A stretch of DNA of 64,000 nt from Planctomycetota bacterium (GTDB taxonomy: Bacteria; Planctomycetota; SZUA-567). The position numbers and the translations under genes were made by a program. Under the pieces are notes generated by a model. That model was not told where the DNA came from. It saw nothing but the letters and a program-made list of their open reading frames with translations, and did no database searches. Within the stretch, counting starts at the first letter, position 1. The number at the start of each line of letters is the position of its first letter. Below are positions 8,624-17,031 of the stretch, in pieces. Location of the stretch: NCBI GenBank assembly GCA_031254915.1, contig JAIRTL010000034.1, forward strand, positions 39,685 through 103,684. The letters are read 5' to 3'.

Positions 8624-9016
8624 ATGTCCGAAGACTTCGCAAAGCCGTCTCTGGAACGCTTCAAGGTGTTTGGAAACATCCTGAAGTTGACGGCGCGCTT
8701 CGATCCCCGCTACCAGCCCCGGGTGGGTATGGAAATGATGAACATCCTTTCCAGCCTGGCCGAGGAATGCTCGACGCCGGAGGTGGTGCTCGATATGTCT
8801 GACGCCGCCTCGATGCCGAGCATGATGATCGGCTTCCTGCACGAAGCGAAGGAGCTGACGAACAAAGCGGGAAAACAGCTCCGCATCCGTATAAAAACGG
8901 ATACCTACAACCGGCTGCAGCCCCTGGGCGTATGGGGCGATTTCTCGCCGACCCCGAAGGCCGGCGGGGACTCGGGCAGCCTCGAACTCGTACCCGCCGC
9001 GCCGCCCGCGGACTAG
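8624..9016 (+). CDS. STAS-like (anti-sigma antagonist type) protein
   Basis: The protein has 130 residues. Segment 40-105 (VVLDMSDAASMPSMMIGFLHEAKELTNKAGK) has the strand-loop-helix pattern of STAS domains, with DMSDAASMPS at the position of the phosphorylatable Ser loop. Similarity is structural-pattern level only, so the assignment is tentative. AAGGGA lies upstream of the ATG. After its TAG stop the frame continues for nine codons to a second TAG located inside repeat motif C. Confidence 0.5.
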   Translation: MSEDFAKPSLERFKVFGNILKLTARFDPRYQPRVGMEMMNILSSLAEECSTPEVVLDMSDAASMPSMMIGFLHEAKELTNKAGKQLRIRIKTDTYNRLQPLGVWGDFSPTPKAGGDSGSLELVPAAPPAD

Positions 9017-9034
9017 TACGCAGACAATGCACTG

Positions 9035-9073
9035 GAGCATTTTTAGAATCTTCGTGAATTTCTTGAAATGCCA
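9035..9073 (+). repeat. 39-bp dispersed motif C, copy 2
   Basis: It matches 2218-2256 at 35 of 39 positions. It abuts the left end of repeat A copy 1, and its GAGCATTTTTAG is again in phase with the upstream gene, where it forms a second stop. Confidence 0.7.
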
Positions 9074-9201
9074 TACCGTTCATGGTCCGGAGTCGTGATC
9101 CCCTCAACTGTGCGCGGCCATGAAATGGCCGAGGGAAACGGATGTGGGACGGGCGGTCCCGATTCCCCCGTTTTCGCAATTTCGGGCCGCGCCCACCATA
9201 C
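9073..9201 (+). repeat. repeat family A (MITE-like), copy 1, complete
   Basis: About 129 bp. The left end ATACCGTTCATGGTCCGG and the right end CGGGCCGCGCCCACCATA form an imperfect inverted pair. The centre holds the hairpin GGCCAT-GAA-ATGGCC at 9117-9131. Its core (GTGCGCGGCCATGAAATGG, then GGGAAACGGATGTGG) recurs at five other places in the window. Confidence 0.78.
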
Positions 9202-9313
9202 AGGCGCCGTCCTGTACGCCGGAATTTGAACGCTGTCCCGGCAACTGGCCGCGCGGCTATTGACAAAGCCCCGGGGGCGCACTTCAGCTTCGACAGGCAA
9301 AAAAGGAATACGC

Positions 9314-9676
9314 ATGTCCCTCGACGATCTCGGCGCGCCAGCGGAAGGCATGGATCTCGCCAACCTCTACAAGCAGGAAAATTTCACCGACCTCGGCCTC
9401 GGAACCATCCAGGTCCTCTCTCCCGTGACTCCCGACGGCCTCCCGGACGGGACGCGGCAGAAATTGTTCATGGGCACGGCGCAGATCATGACCGCGCACG
9501 GTCCCCTGCCCGTCCAGTGCGACATCCCCGCCGACAATTTCCGCGCCGCGTGCGAGGCTTTCCCCGACGCCATCAAGGCGGCGGTGAACAATCTCGTGGA
9601 ACAAGCGAAGCAAATCGAGCGCGAACGCCAGGGCGGCATCGTCATACCGCGCGGCGGCAAGCTCGAACTTCCCTAA
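9314..9676 (+). CDS. hypothetical protein, 120 residues
   Basis: MSLDDLGAPAEGMDLANLYK begins the protein. I recognise no family. The middle (TIQVLSPVTPDGLPDG, then FMGTAQIMTAHGPLPVQCDIPA) looks like a compact beta-rich domain, followed by a helix (KAAVNNLVEQAKQIERE) and a short strand. AAAGGAA lies about 6 bases before the ATG at 9314, which is preferred over an earlier in-frame start at 9260. There is no signal peptide or membrane segment. Confidence 0.62.
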   Translation: MSLDDLGAPAEGMDLANLYKQENFTDLGLGTIQVLSPVTPDGLPDGTRQKLFMGTAQIMTAHGPLPVQCDIPADNFRAACEAFPDAIKAAVNNLVEQAKQIERERQGGIVIPRGGKLELP

Positions 9677-9774
9677 ACCTCGCCTTGACGCGTTTCCGGG
9701 CCTGGCCGAGCCGGCCGGAACGCGCGGACGACATGGGTACGCTTTTCGTGAAAACACTGCGGGAATCAACCGGC

Positions 9775-10785
9775 ATGGGCATGCGGGACATCCTCGACTT
9801 CATTGAACCGCGGCGCGACGCGCGCATCGCCGTCGTTTCGCACCAACGCCCCGACGGCGACGCCGCCGGCTCGGCATGGGGCATGGCATGGATTCTCCGC
9901 GCCCTGGGCGCCGACGCGCGCCCGGTAAACATCTCCCCCGTACCTCCGAACCTCGGCTTCCTCGTCGATCCCGAAATTGACGCCGTCCACCCGGACGAAG
10001 CCTGGCCGACGTTGTTTGACGCCATGATCGTGCTCGACTGCGGCGAGTGGCAGCGTCTCGACGCGAGAAGCCTCGTCGCCGAAGGGAAGCTCCCGACCGC
10101 GAACATCGACCATCACGCCACCAGTTCCGGCGTCGGCGAAGCGCGCTGGATAGAGGCTGACGCGAGTTCGACGAGCGAGATGATCGTCCGTCTCGCCGAC
10201 GCGGCGGGGTGGCCTGTTTCCCCAAGCGCGGCGCTGGCGTTGTGGATCGGAATCGTCACCGACACCGGCAGATTTTCATACGAGAACAGCACGGCGGCGG
10301 CGCTCGAGGCGGCGGCGGCGTGCGTTCGCAACGGCGCCGATCCGGCGGCGGCCGCGACCCGCATCTACCAGTCGTCGACGCGGAGCGAATTGGCGCTTCG
10401 CCTGCGGGTCATGGAACACATGGAATTCCAGCAGAACGGCAGGCTGGCGACGTCGTGGCTGTCGCGGAGCGATTTCGCGGAATCGGGGGTCGGCGTCGAA
10501 GGAGTGCAGGATCTTATCAACATCATCCGCGACGTCGATGGCGTCGAGGCCGCGGCTTTGTTCTACGAAACGCCGGCGCGTGACGGCGTGAAGGTAAGCC
10601 TGCGCACCAGAGCTCCGCACGACGCGACCGCGCTCGCCACCATCCACGGCGGCGGCGGCCACCGCCGCGCCGCCGGCTGCACGGTGAACGGAGCCCTGGA
10701 CGACGTGCGGCACACCGTCACCGGCAAGATGACGCAACTCTGGTTCGCGCCTTCTCAATATACTGGGCGCGGCCCGAAATTGTAA
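9775..10785 (+). CDS. nrnA: DHH/DHHA1 phosphoesterase, NrnA-like
   Basis: The protein has 336 residues and resembles bacterial NrnA, which degrades nanoRNA (2-5 nt) and dephosphorylates pAp using Mn2+. Visible motifs are SHQRPDGDAAGS (motif I), LDCGEW (II), NIDHHATS (III, the DHH signature), IVTDTGRF (IV) and the C-terminal DHHA1 GGGGHRRAAGC. Alternative starts exist at 9733 and 9781; 9775 gives the usual short N-terminus. The last residues, QYTGRGPKL, and the TAA stop are encoded by the terminal repeat of family A copy 2, so the native end has been replaced. Confidence 0.85.
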   Translation: MGMRDILDFIEPRRDARIAVVSHQRPDGDAAGSAWGMAWILRALGADARPVNISPVPPNLGFLVDPEIDAVHPDEAWPTLFDAMIVLDCGEWQRLDARSLVAEGKLPTANIDHHATSSGVGEARWIEADASSTSEMIVRLADAAGWPVSPSAALALWIGIVTDTGRFSYENSTAAALEAAAACVRNGADPAAAATRIYQSSTRSELALRLRVMEHMEFQQNGRLATSWLSRSDFAESGVGVEGVQDLINIIRDVDGVEAAALFYETPARDGVKVSLRTRAPHDATALATIHGGGGHRRAAGCTVNGALDDVRHTVTGKMTQLWFAPSQYTGRGPKL

Positions 10786-10851
10786 AAACGGGGGATGGGG
10801 GTCGCCCTGTTCCGCATCTGTTTCCCTTGGCCATTCCATGGCCGCGCACAG
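10759..10851 (-). repeat. repeat family A, copy 2, one end missing
   Basis: In the minus orientation the segment carries the right terminal repeat (TATACTGGGCGCGGCCCG at 10759 onward) and the core up to GCGGCCATGGAATGGCC. Similarity stops after GCACAG, so the left terminal repeat is lost. The gene nrnA terminates inside it. Confidence 0.75.
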
Positions 10852-10955
10852 CATGAATCCTCCACGGCCTCGGAAGAACGCGTTCCGGGCGGAACAAATA
10901 AATGCCCACGTACTGCATCGTCAGTGGAGAAAAGCCGGTTGTCGTCACGAAAAAA

Positions 10956-11393
10956 TCATTCCCATGCTCCGCCCCTGTCCGCCTTGCGTCTGGCCCGACG
11001 GCGTTTATCCTCGATGCGGCGTTCGACGGCCGCGCGACCGGGCCGCGTCGGCCGGCGGACTTTGGGGCGGTAGAGGGCTTCGGCGAGAAGCTCTCGGAAG
11101 CGCAGTTCCGCCTGGAGCATGTTGGCGCGTTGCGACCTGGCGTCGCCGCTCGTCACCCGGAGCACGCCGTCGGCGTTGATGCGGCCGGCGAGCCGCTGCC
11201 GGACCAGCCTGCGGTCGGATGCGGAGAGAGCGGCGCTGTACTCCGGCTGGAAGCACAGGGCGACCCGCGTCGCCACCTTGTTGACGTTCTGCCCGCCCGG
11301 GCCGGCGGCGTGCGAAAACTCGAACCACACCTCGCCCTTCGGAACCGACACGCCAGGGTTTATTGGATAGACGGAACCGCTGTCGTCGCTCAT
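10956..11393 (-). CDS. arfB: peptidyl-tRNA hydrolase / ribosome rescue factor ArfB-like
   Basis: This 145-residue protein has the class I release-factor catalytic motif GPGGQNVNKVATRV at about residues 31-44 (GGQ hydrolyses peptidyl-tRNA) and a basic C-terminal tail rich in Arg/Lys (RIEDKRRRARRKADRG), which in ArfB/YaeJ enters the empty mRNA channel of stalled ribosomes. It lacks codon-recognition domains. The start MSDDSGS at 11393 has GGAGA very close upstream; a longer start at 11432 is possible. It is convergent with nrnA. Confidence 0.88.
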   Translation of the reverse strand: MSDDSGSVYPINPGVSVPKGEVWFEFSHAAGPGGQNVNKVATRVALCFQPEYSAALSASDRRLVRQRLAGRINADGVLRVTSGDARSQRANMLQAELRFRELLAEALYRPKVRRPTRPGRAAVERRIEDKRRRARRKADRGGAWE

Positions 11394-11474
11394 TTCTCCG
11401 TTTTCCCGTAAAAAGGAGGCGCCCGGAACCATCGGCCCGGACGCCCCCTTGGCGACTCGAAAACTCGCGCGAAC

Positions 11475-11636
11475 TCAGCTCGCCGGGGAGAACGCGTCCT
11501 TGCCGGCCCCGCACTCGGGACAGACGAAGTCGTCCGGCGCCTTTTCCCACGGCGTCCCGGGGGGAACGCCCACGCCGGGAACGCCGGCTTCCGGATCGTA
11601 TTCCCAGCCGCACACATCGCACACGTATTTCTTCAT
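11475..11636 (-). CDS. rubredoxin
   Basis: This 53-residue electron carrier has the two CxxCG knuckles [13 protein letters not shown] and [11 protein letters not shown], which coordinate one iron. GGAG lies 6-8 bases before the ATG at 11636. In anaerobes rubredoxin feeds reductases of oxygen or superoxide detoxification, but no partner gene is adjacent. It follows hisB on the same strand after 183 bases in which I see no supported gene. Confidence 0.93.
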   Translation of the reverse strand: MKKYVCDVCGWEYDPEAGVPGVGVPPGTPWEKAPDDFVCPECGAGKDAFSPAS

Positions 11637-11819
11637 GGCAGTCTCCTTGGAAAAAAGTCGGCCCCTCGGCATGGCATGCCAGCAGCGGGTCGGCGTTTCA
11701 TGGGCGCTTGCGTAAACAAGACGGCCTCGCCGCCGTTCTGGATTGGCTTGCCGCTTCCGCCGCAGTCCACTCTCACGCCTGTCCGCATGATCGTCAAAAT
11801 CGGCTTCGCGTCAAGGAAG

Positions 11820-12410
11820 TCACAAAACGCCCTTGCTCGATGGGACGCCGGTCTCGCGCGGATCAAAGCCGACCGCCATGCGCAACGCCCTTCCGACGCC
11901 CTTGAAAATCGCCTCGAGCGCGTGGTGCGGATCGCGGCCGGCGACGAGGTCGACGTGCAAGGTCAGCCCCGCGCCAATCGCCAGGCCGCGCATGAATTCG
12001 CGACCCAGACAGGTGTCGAAGGCGCCGCATTTCTCGCCCGGGATGTCGGCGCGCCATTCGAGGGTCGGCCTCCCGGATAGGTCGAGAGCGACATGGGCGA
12101 GCGCTTCGTCCATCGGCAGCATGAAGAAGCCGTAACGGACGATTCCCCTCTTGTCGCCAAGCGCTTCCAGAAGCGCCCGGCCCAGACAAATGCCAACGTC
12201 CTCGACCGTGTGGTGGGCGTCGACCTCGACGTCGCCGCGCGCCTCGAGATGGATATCGAAGAGGGCGTGCCGGGCGAGGAGGGTGATCATATGGTCGAAA
12301 AAGCCGACGCCGGTGGCGATGACGCCCGAACCCGAGCCATCGAGGTCGAGAGTCAGCAAAATCGCCGTTTCCGCCGTTTTTCTTTCGATGCGGGAAGTTC
12401 TGTGGGTCAT
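11820..12410 (-). CDS. hisB: imidazoleglycerol-phosphate dehydratase
   Basis: This 196-residue single-domain HisB converts imidazoleglycerol phosphate to imidazole-acetol phosphate in histidine biosynthesis. Both metal-binding halves are present: GVGFFDHMITLLARH with DAHHTVEDVGICLG, and GRDPHHALEAIFKGVGRAL. There is no fused histidinol-phosphatase domain. The ATG at 12410 overlaps the cyclodeaminase stop by four bases. It is the only his gene in the window, so the pathway is dispersed. Confidence 0.95.
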   Translation of the reverse strand: MTHRTSRIERKTAETAILLTLDLDGSGSGVIATGVGFFDHMITLLARHALFDIHLEARGDVEVDAHHTVEDVGICLGRALLEALGDKRGIVRYGFFMLPMDEALAHVALDLSGRPTLEWRADIPGEKCGAFDTCLGREFMRGLAIGAGLTLHVDLVAGRDPHHALEAIFKGVGRALRMAVGFDPRETGVPSSKGVL

Positions 12411-13063
12411 GGTCTTTCCTTGTACAAGCCTGGCGTCCGGCGCGCGGCGACCGCCGCCAGCGCGTCGCCGGCGAGCCGGCGCACCCGCCCCAGCGTCTGC
12501 GCGGACGACGTCCCGGCCGCTGTCCGCTCCCGGTCGGGGAGGTGCGACGCGTTGACGAGGATGTTTATCCGCGCCGCCCGCGCCGCCGCCTCGAGCATAA
12601 CCGCCGCCACCTCGACGTCCGACAACAGGTTGGCGTTGGCGTATTCGGCGAGCCCGGGAAGAAGCATCGCCGCCTCGAGCGCGAGATCGAGCACTTTCTC
12701 CGGCACCGCCATCGACTGGACGAGCGCGTCCGTGATCGCCCGCTTCCGGGCCGCCCTCCCGGCGTCGTCCGCCTTGGGCAGCTTGTAGGCGGCGGAGATG
12801 GAAAGAAAGGCTTCGGCGTCCGCGTCCACGGCGTCCCGCAGTCCGGAGACGACCGGCGCGAGCGCGTCCACCGTTTTTTTCGCCTTCTCCTCGAACTCGG
12901 CGCATTTCGGCCTGCCGATGGTGAAGTTGGCGGCCATGCTCGCCATTGCGGCGCCAAGCGCGCCCGCGAGCGCGGCGACGCCGCCGCCGCCCGGAGTCGG
13001 TTCGCCCGACGCGGCGAGATCGACGAATTCCGCCACCGGCATTTCCGCGAATCGTTTGGCCAT
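12407..13063 (-). CDS. fchA: cyclodeaminase/cyclohydrolase (FchA/FTCD-C family)
   Basis: The protein has 218 residues, is all-helical, and shows the family hallmark EPTPGGGGVAALAGALGAAM near residue 21. Members are formimidoyl- or methenyl-tetrahydrofolate cyclodeaminase/cyclohydrolases. In anaerobes FchA works in one-carbon metabolism, which would fit purU in the same window. The C-terminal part is Ala-rich with helices typical of the dimer. The gene follows the porin by 26 bases and overlaps hisB by 4 bases. Confidence 0.82.
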   Translation of the reverse strand: MAKRFAEMPVAEFVDLAASGEPTPGGGGVAALAGALGAAMASMAANFTIGRPKCAEFEEKAKKTVDALAPVVSGLRDAVDADAEAFLSISAAYKLPKADDAGRAARKRAITDALVQSMAVPEKVLDLALEAAMLLPGLAEYANANLLSDVEVAAVMLEAAARAARINILVNASHLPDRERTAAGTSSAQTLGRVRRLAGDALAAVAARRTPGLYKERP

Positions 13064-13089
13064 CGCTGCTGGTTCCTTGCGTTTAAAAG

Positions 13090-14676
13090 TCAGAAAATGA
13101 AACGCGTCCCCATGTAGAACATCGCGGCGTCGAGGAAGAAATTGTCCGACTTCCCCGCCTTCGCCTTGCGCGACCGCAGCCGCCAGTATTCGTACTGCCA
13201 TCCGCCCTCGAGCGTCAGTCCGTCCATAAGTTCGTATTCGAAGCCGAGGTGCAACCGATACAGGTCGTTTCGCCTGGCGTCGCGCCGCCAGTCGCCGCTG
13301 GCGACTTCGACCATCGAGGCGCGGTCGCGGACGCGCAGCCATCCGGCTTCGCCGATGAGGGTAAGGCGCCGCAGCATGCGGTAGGTCAATTCCAGATCGA
13401 GGCTGTCGGAACTCACGTACTTGTTGAAGCCCTGATTCCAGCCGTGCGCGTACTCGAGGGCGACGGCGAGTTTGGTGTTCGGTATCTCCAGCGCGGCGGC
13501 GGCGAAAAACGCCTGTTCGTTCCGCGTGGAGCCAAATCCCGGGCCGGTTCCCGCATCGCTCCATTGTCCGCTGGTTGCGTCCCATCGCGGATCGCGCCGC
13601 CCCGCGGCGCGGTTTTCCAAAAAATCCATCCGGTACGGACTGTTCGCCCAGTAGCCGATGCCGCGGTTCCGGTTGTACCGGTTCCGGAAGCCGAGCGACA
13701 ACTCCCAATCCTCCAGCGGAAGCGCGGTCACGCCGACAAGGAAGGAGCGCAATCCCGGATCGTCCGAACGGAAGCGTCCGCCGCGCGCGCCGACGCCGCG
13801 CCCGTCGCGTTCCGGATCGTCGATGAAGGCGGCGGCGTAGAACTGAATGACGTCCCGCATTTCATAGGTCGCCATCGCGGCGTATGACGGGTCGATGAAC
13901 CGCGACGCGTGCGGCAGCCGCGGCGAAGCGTCCCATGCGAATGGGTGCAGCAGATACGAACCGGCGAAGTCGGGCGCGTCAAGGTACGACTGGACAAAGC
14001 GTTCCCGCCGCCCGCGCAGGCCGAACGGCAGACGGAAACGGCCGATCTTGAACCCGAAACCGGAATGCCCGGCCTTGAGGTACCGCAAGTACACTTCGCC
14101 GAGATTGGCGTCGTCCGCCCCGGGGGCGTAGGGATAGTCGCGTTCCTGTCCGCCGGGAGCGTTGGGGTTGCGCCGCTCGCGAATGCGGTTGGGGCCGTAG
14201 TGGCCGTTCAGATTGAATTCGAACCGCGCCCGCCAGCGGTCGCCGATCATGGCGTCGACAAACAGCGAAGCGCCGCCGAGAAACAGATCGCCGGTTCGCG
14301 CCTTCTCCATGTCGCGAACGAGGACAAACGGATCGTTCGCGCCGGGACGCATCGTTTTCGAGCGGACCGCGGCGTAGGCGGCGCGGAAATCGCCCCCGAC
14401 CGCAACGGCGGCGTTGCCTCGCGGCGAAATGATCCGGGAGTGCGCTTCCGGCGCGTAACGCCGGGAGACGCACCGGTCGAGCGGAATGGAAAGCAACTCC
14501 TCCGCTTCGGCGGTGACGGCGGCGTAGCGCTCCATCAGGGCGGCGACATCGACATCCTCGGCGGAAGCGACGGCGGGAAACGCCAACGCCGCCAGGAGAA
14601 GCAGCATTCTCCCGATCGCTGTCACGGCGATATGGCGCGTTTTTCCCGGCACTCCCTCTTTCCCCCATGGAGTCAT
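13090..14676 (-). CDS. outer-membrane beta-barrel porin-like protein
   Basis: The protein has about 528 residues and a signal peptide (basic n-region, then MLLLLAALAFPAVASA, cleavage predicted after ASA). The mature part alternates aromatic and polar residues in strands (FGFKIGRFRLPFGL, WELSLGFRNRYNRN) and ends in Phe (GTRFIF), a classical BAM recognition end. The pattern resembles phosphate-selective or alginate-type porins, but I cannot name a substrate. Starts at 14706, 14676 and 14607 are possible. It is transcribed from a 118-base gap containing a 24-bp palindrome. Confidence 0.75.
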   Translation of the reverse strand: MTPWGKEGVPGKTRHIAVTAIGRMLLLLAALAFPAVASAEDVDVAALMERYAAVTAEAEELLSIPLDRCVSRRYAPEAHSRIISPRGNAAVAVGGDFRAAYAAVRSKTMRPGANDPFVLVRDMEKARTGDLFLGGASLFVDAMIGDRWRARFEFNLNGHYGPNRIRERRNPNAPGGQERDYPYAPGADDANLGEVYLRYLKAGHSGFGFKIGRFRLPFGLRGRRERFVQSYLDAPDFAGSYLLHPFAWDASPRLPHASRFIDPSYAAMATYEMRDVIQFYAAAFIDDPERDGRGVGARGGRFRSDDPGLRSFLVGVTALPLEDWELSLGFRNRYNRNRGIGYWANSPYRMDFLENRAAGRRDPRWDATSGQWSDAGTGPGFGSTRNEQAFFAAAALEIPNTKLAVALEYAHGWNQGFNKYVSSDSLDLELTYRMLRRLTLIGEAGWLRVRDRASMVEVASGDWRRDARRNDLYRLHLGFEYELMDGLTLEGGWQYEYWRLRSRKAKAGKSDNFFLDAAMFYMGTRFIF

Positions 14677-14755
14677 ATCGCATCCAAGGAGAGTATAAGA
14701 GCGCATATTTTTTTGTAAAAGAGAAACTTACTGGAAATGGCGGATACAGGAAACG

Positions 14756-14779
14756 GCGGCGTCCGCGCGCGGACGCCGC
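14756..14779. repeat. 24-bp perfect palindrome
   Basis: GCGGCGTCCGCG is followed directly by its exact reverse complement. It lies between pcnB (upstream) and the porin gene, both on the minus strand. No U-run follows on the minus strand, so it is a weak terminator candidate and could instead be a binding site in the porin leader. Confidence 0.6.
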
Positions 14780-14824
14780 TGGCGGAGAAACCGTAATTTT
14801 TACAATATCTGTTTTTCCCCGCTG

Positions 14825-16309
14825 TTAGCTTTTCGGAGAAAGTTGTGAAATATATGCCCGGGCCGTGGCGAGCGCTTCTTCGCGGTCGCTGATCTCGCCT
14901 TCCAGCCTGGCGTCCTCAATACGCGCGAGAAGGCGGCCCGTCTCCGGTCCCGGCGTCATGCCGAGCGCGATAAGGTCGCGGCCGCCGATGATCGGTTCGT
15001 GCGGAGGCGGCGTCGCCAGCTCTTTCCGCCATGCCTCCAGCCCGAACTGCCAATTGGCGAGCATGCGATGAGACGCCATGCAGTCAAGCCGGTGAAGTTC
15101 GAGATGGGCGGGGAAGCCGGGGTCGGCCAGCCAGCGACGGAGCTTGCTGTTGCGCATTTTGCGGAGATTCGCGAAGTGCATATGCCTGGCGATCAGGTCG
15201 GAGACGGTCTCGATCAGCCGGCGCGGGCGCCTTAGGCGGCGGAGCGCCTCCGTCGCCATGAGCGCACCCTCCTTGTCGTGGTTGTTGAACCTGATCCGGT
15301 CGGAGACGGAAAAGGTGGGCGGCTTCCCGATGTCGTGAAGAAGCGCGGCCCAGGCGAGGGAAATCCGGAGATGTTCGTCCATCCTTTCCCGGCTTTCGAG
15401 AACGCCCCGCACATGTTCGTCGGCGCTGAAATCGCCCGTCGTCATTCCCCGGGAGGCGTCGACGTCGCCGAAGGCGGACGGATCGGGCGCCGCCGGCCGG
15501 CCGGTGCGAACCTGGTCCATCTCGTCGAGGAGAAGAAGGGTGTGCTCCCAGACGTCCCCCTCGGGATGGAAATCCGGAGGTTGCTCGACGCCGGCGAGGG
15601 CGTCGACTTCGGGCAGGATGTGGCGGAGCATGCCGCTTTGTTTGAGAAGGTCGAAGGCCGCCCGCGACCTGCCGCCCGTCAGCATGCCTTCAAATTCGGC
15701 GGCGATCCGCTCCGGGGAGACGCATGTCGATTCGCCGCCCATTTCCACAAGCGCGTTCCATGTCGCGGGCTCGATCGCGAATCCGGTGCGCGCCGCGAAG
15801 CGAACCGCGCGCAGCAGGCGCAGTTTGTCCTCCGAAAAACGCGCGCGCGGATCGCCGACGGCACGCAGCCGCCGCATGGCGATGTCGTCGAGGCCGCCGA
15901 CATAGTCGACCGCTTCCTTCCGGACCGGATCGTAAAACAGGGCGTTGATCGTAAAGTCGCGGCGCTTGGCGTCCTCCTCCGGAGAGGAGAAGTCCACCCC
16001 GTCAGGACGCCTGCCGTCGGCGTAATCCCGGTCGGTGCGGAAGGTCGCGACCTCGTAAAAGACGTCGCCGTCTCCGCCGACCAGCATGACGCCAAACGCC
16101 TTGCCGACGGGAACGGTCCGTTCGAAGAGGCGCTCGACCTCGTCCGGCGCCGCCGAGGTGGCGAGATCGTAGTCCTTCGGCCGCACGCCCATGAGGGCGT
16201 CGCGGACCGCGCCGCCGCAAAAGTACGCGACATGCCCCGCGTCGCGCAGCCGGGCGGCGATCGCCAGCGCGCCGGCCGGCGGCTCGAGAGTCATCGTTTT
16301 CGCAATCAT
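14825..16309 (-). CDS. CCA-adding enzyme / poly(A) polymerase family with HD domain
   Basis: This 494-residue class II nucleotidyltransferase has the head-domain motif YFCGGAVRDALMG with KDYDLATSA (catalytic carboxylates), RRDFTINALFYDP, and the RNA-binding motif LRLLRAVRFAARTGF. The C-terminal half carries an HD phosphohydrolase domain (WEHTLLLLDEM, LLHDIGKPPTF). It either adds CCA to tRNA 3' ends or polyadenylates RNA; sequence reading alone cannot separate these. Its ATG overlaps the stop of the methyltransferase gene (ATGA). Confidence 0.9.
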   Translation of the reverse strand: MIAKTMTLEPPAGALAIAARLRDAGHVAYFCGGAVRDALMGVRPKDYDLATSAAPDEVERLFERTVPVGKAFGVMLVGGDGDVFYEVATFRTDRDYADGRRPDGVDFSSPEEDAKRRDFTINALFYDPVRKEAVDYVGGLDDIAMRRLRAVGDPRARFSEDKLRLLRAVRFAARTGFAIEPATWNALVEMGGESTCVSPERIAAEFEGMLTGGRSRAAFDLLKQSGMLRHILPEVDALAGVEQPPDFHPEGDVWEHTLLLLDEMDQVRTGRPAAPDPSAFGDVDASRGMTTGDFSADEHVRGVLESRERMDEHLRISLAWAALLHDIGKPPTFSVSDRIRFNNHDKEGALMATEALRRLRRPRRLIETVSDLIARHMHFANLRKMRNSKLRRWLADPGFPAHLELHRLDCMASHRMLANWQFGLEAWRKELATPPPHEPIIGGRDLIALGMTPGPETGRLLARIEDARLEGEISDREEALATARAYISQLSPKS

Positions 16310-17031
16310 ATCGGTTCCGGATCGATCAACAGGATGGACATATTCCCAACGCCCGGTTCGTGCGCGTCCAGCGCCGACAAGCCGCGCACGATCCGCTCGC
16401 CGTCCAACCCGACCCTGGCGGCGATGACGGCGCGCTCGAGAAGCCCGCGGCCGTCGAGAAGCGCCGCCACACCCGGAAGCGTTTTTCCGATTTTCATCAC
16501 CGCCACCACGCCGCCGAGATCGAGCGCGCGCGCCAGCAGGTCCTGATCGTCGCAACCGGGAAGAATGGTCACCGGCCTTTCGCCTTCGCCAAGGGGAACG
16601 CCCGCCAGCGCGGCGGCGGCGGAGACTGAATCGATCCCGGGGACGGTGCGGATCTTAGCGGCCGGCGGCGCGGCCTCGATTTCGCGGACGAGGTAGGTGA
16701 AGGTCGAATAGAGAAGCGGATCGCCGATCGTGATGTAGACGGCGTTCTTGCCTTCGGCGAGCGCGGCGACGACGGTCGCGGCGTGCTTGCGCCATATGGC
16801 GGCGCGCTCCTCCGCGGCTGTCGACATGCCGTATTCGAGAACCGCGACCTCGGCGCCCGATCGCATATGCGGCCGGGCGATCGCGAGGGCGAGGCTTTCC
16901 CCGGAACCTGGCGCTTTCGGGGCGAAAACGATATCCGCCTCGCGAAGCGTCCGAGCGCCGCGCAGGGTCATAAGCTCCGGATCGCCCGGGCCGACGCCGA
17001 CGCCGGTCAAAACGCCTGACATGCCTGACAT
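16306..17031 (-). CDS. cbiL: precorrin-2 C20-methyltransferase
   Basis: This 241-residue SAM-dependent tetrapyrrole methylase of corrin-ring (vitamin B12) synthesis shows the family N-terminus GVGVGPGDPELMTLRGARTL, the SAM pocket ITIGDPLLYSTFTYL and the signature TVPGIDSVSAAAALAGVPLG. The gene sits alone among tRNA and isoprenoid genes with no other B12 gene in the window. It overlaps mnmA by 16-25 bases (two possible starts, MSGMSG) and pcnB by 4, so it is embedded in a coupled operon. Confidence 0.9.
   Translation of the reverse strand: MSGMSGVLTGVGVGPGDPELMTLRGARTLREADIVFAPKAPGSGESLALAIARPHMRSGAEVAVLEYGMSTAAEERAAIWRKHAATVVAALAEGKNAVYITIGDPLLYSTFTYLVREIEAAPPAAKIRTVPGIDSVSAAAALAGVPLGEGERPVTILPGCDDQDLLARALDLGGVVAVMKIGKTLPGVAALLDGRGLLERAVIAARVGLDGERIVRGLSALDAHEPGVGNMSILLIDPEPI

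Noticed and set aside
11637..11819. A possible small minus-strand gene between hisB and rubredoxin ([15 protein letters not shown]...)
   Set aside because: There is no ribosome site and no family resemblance, and the composition is not gene-like. The gap is left unannotated.
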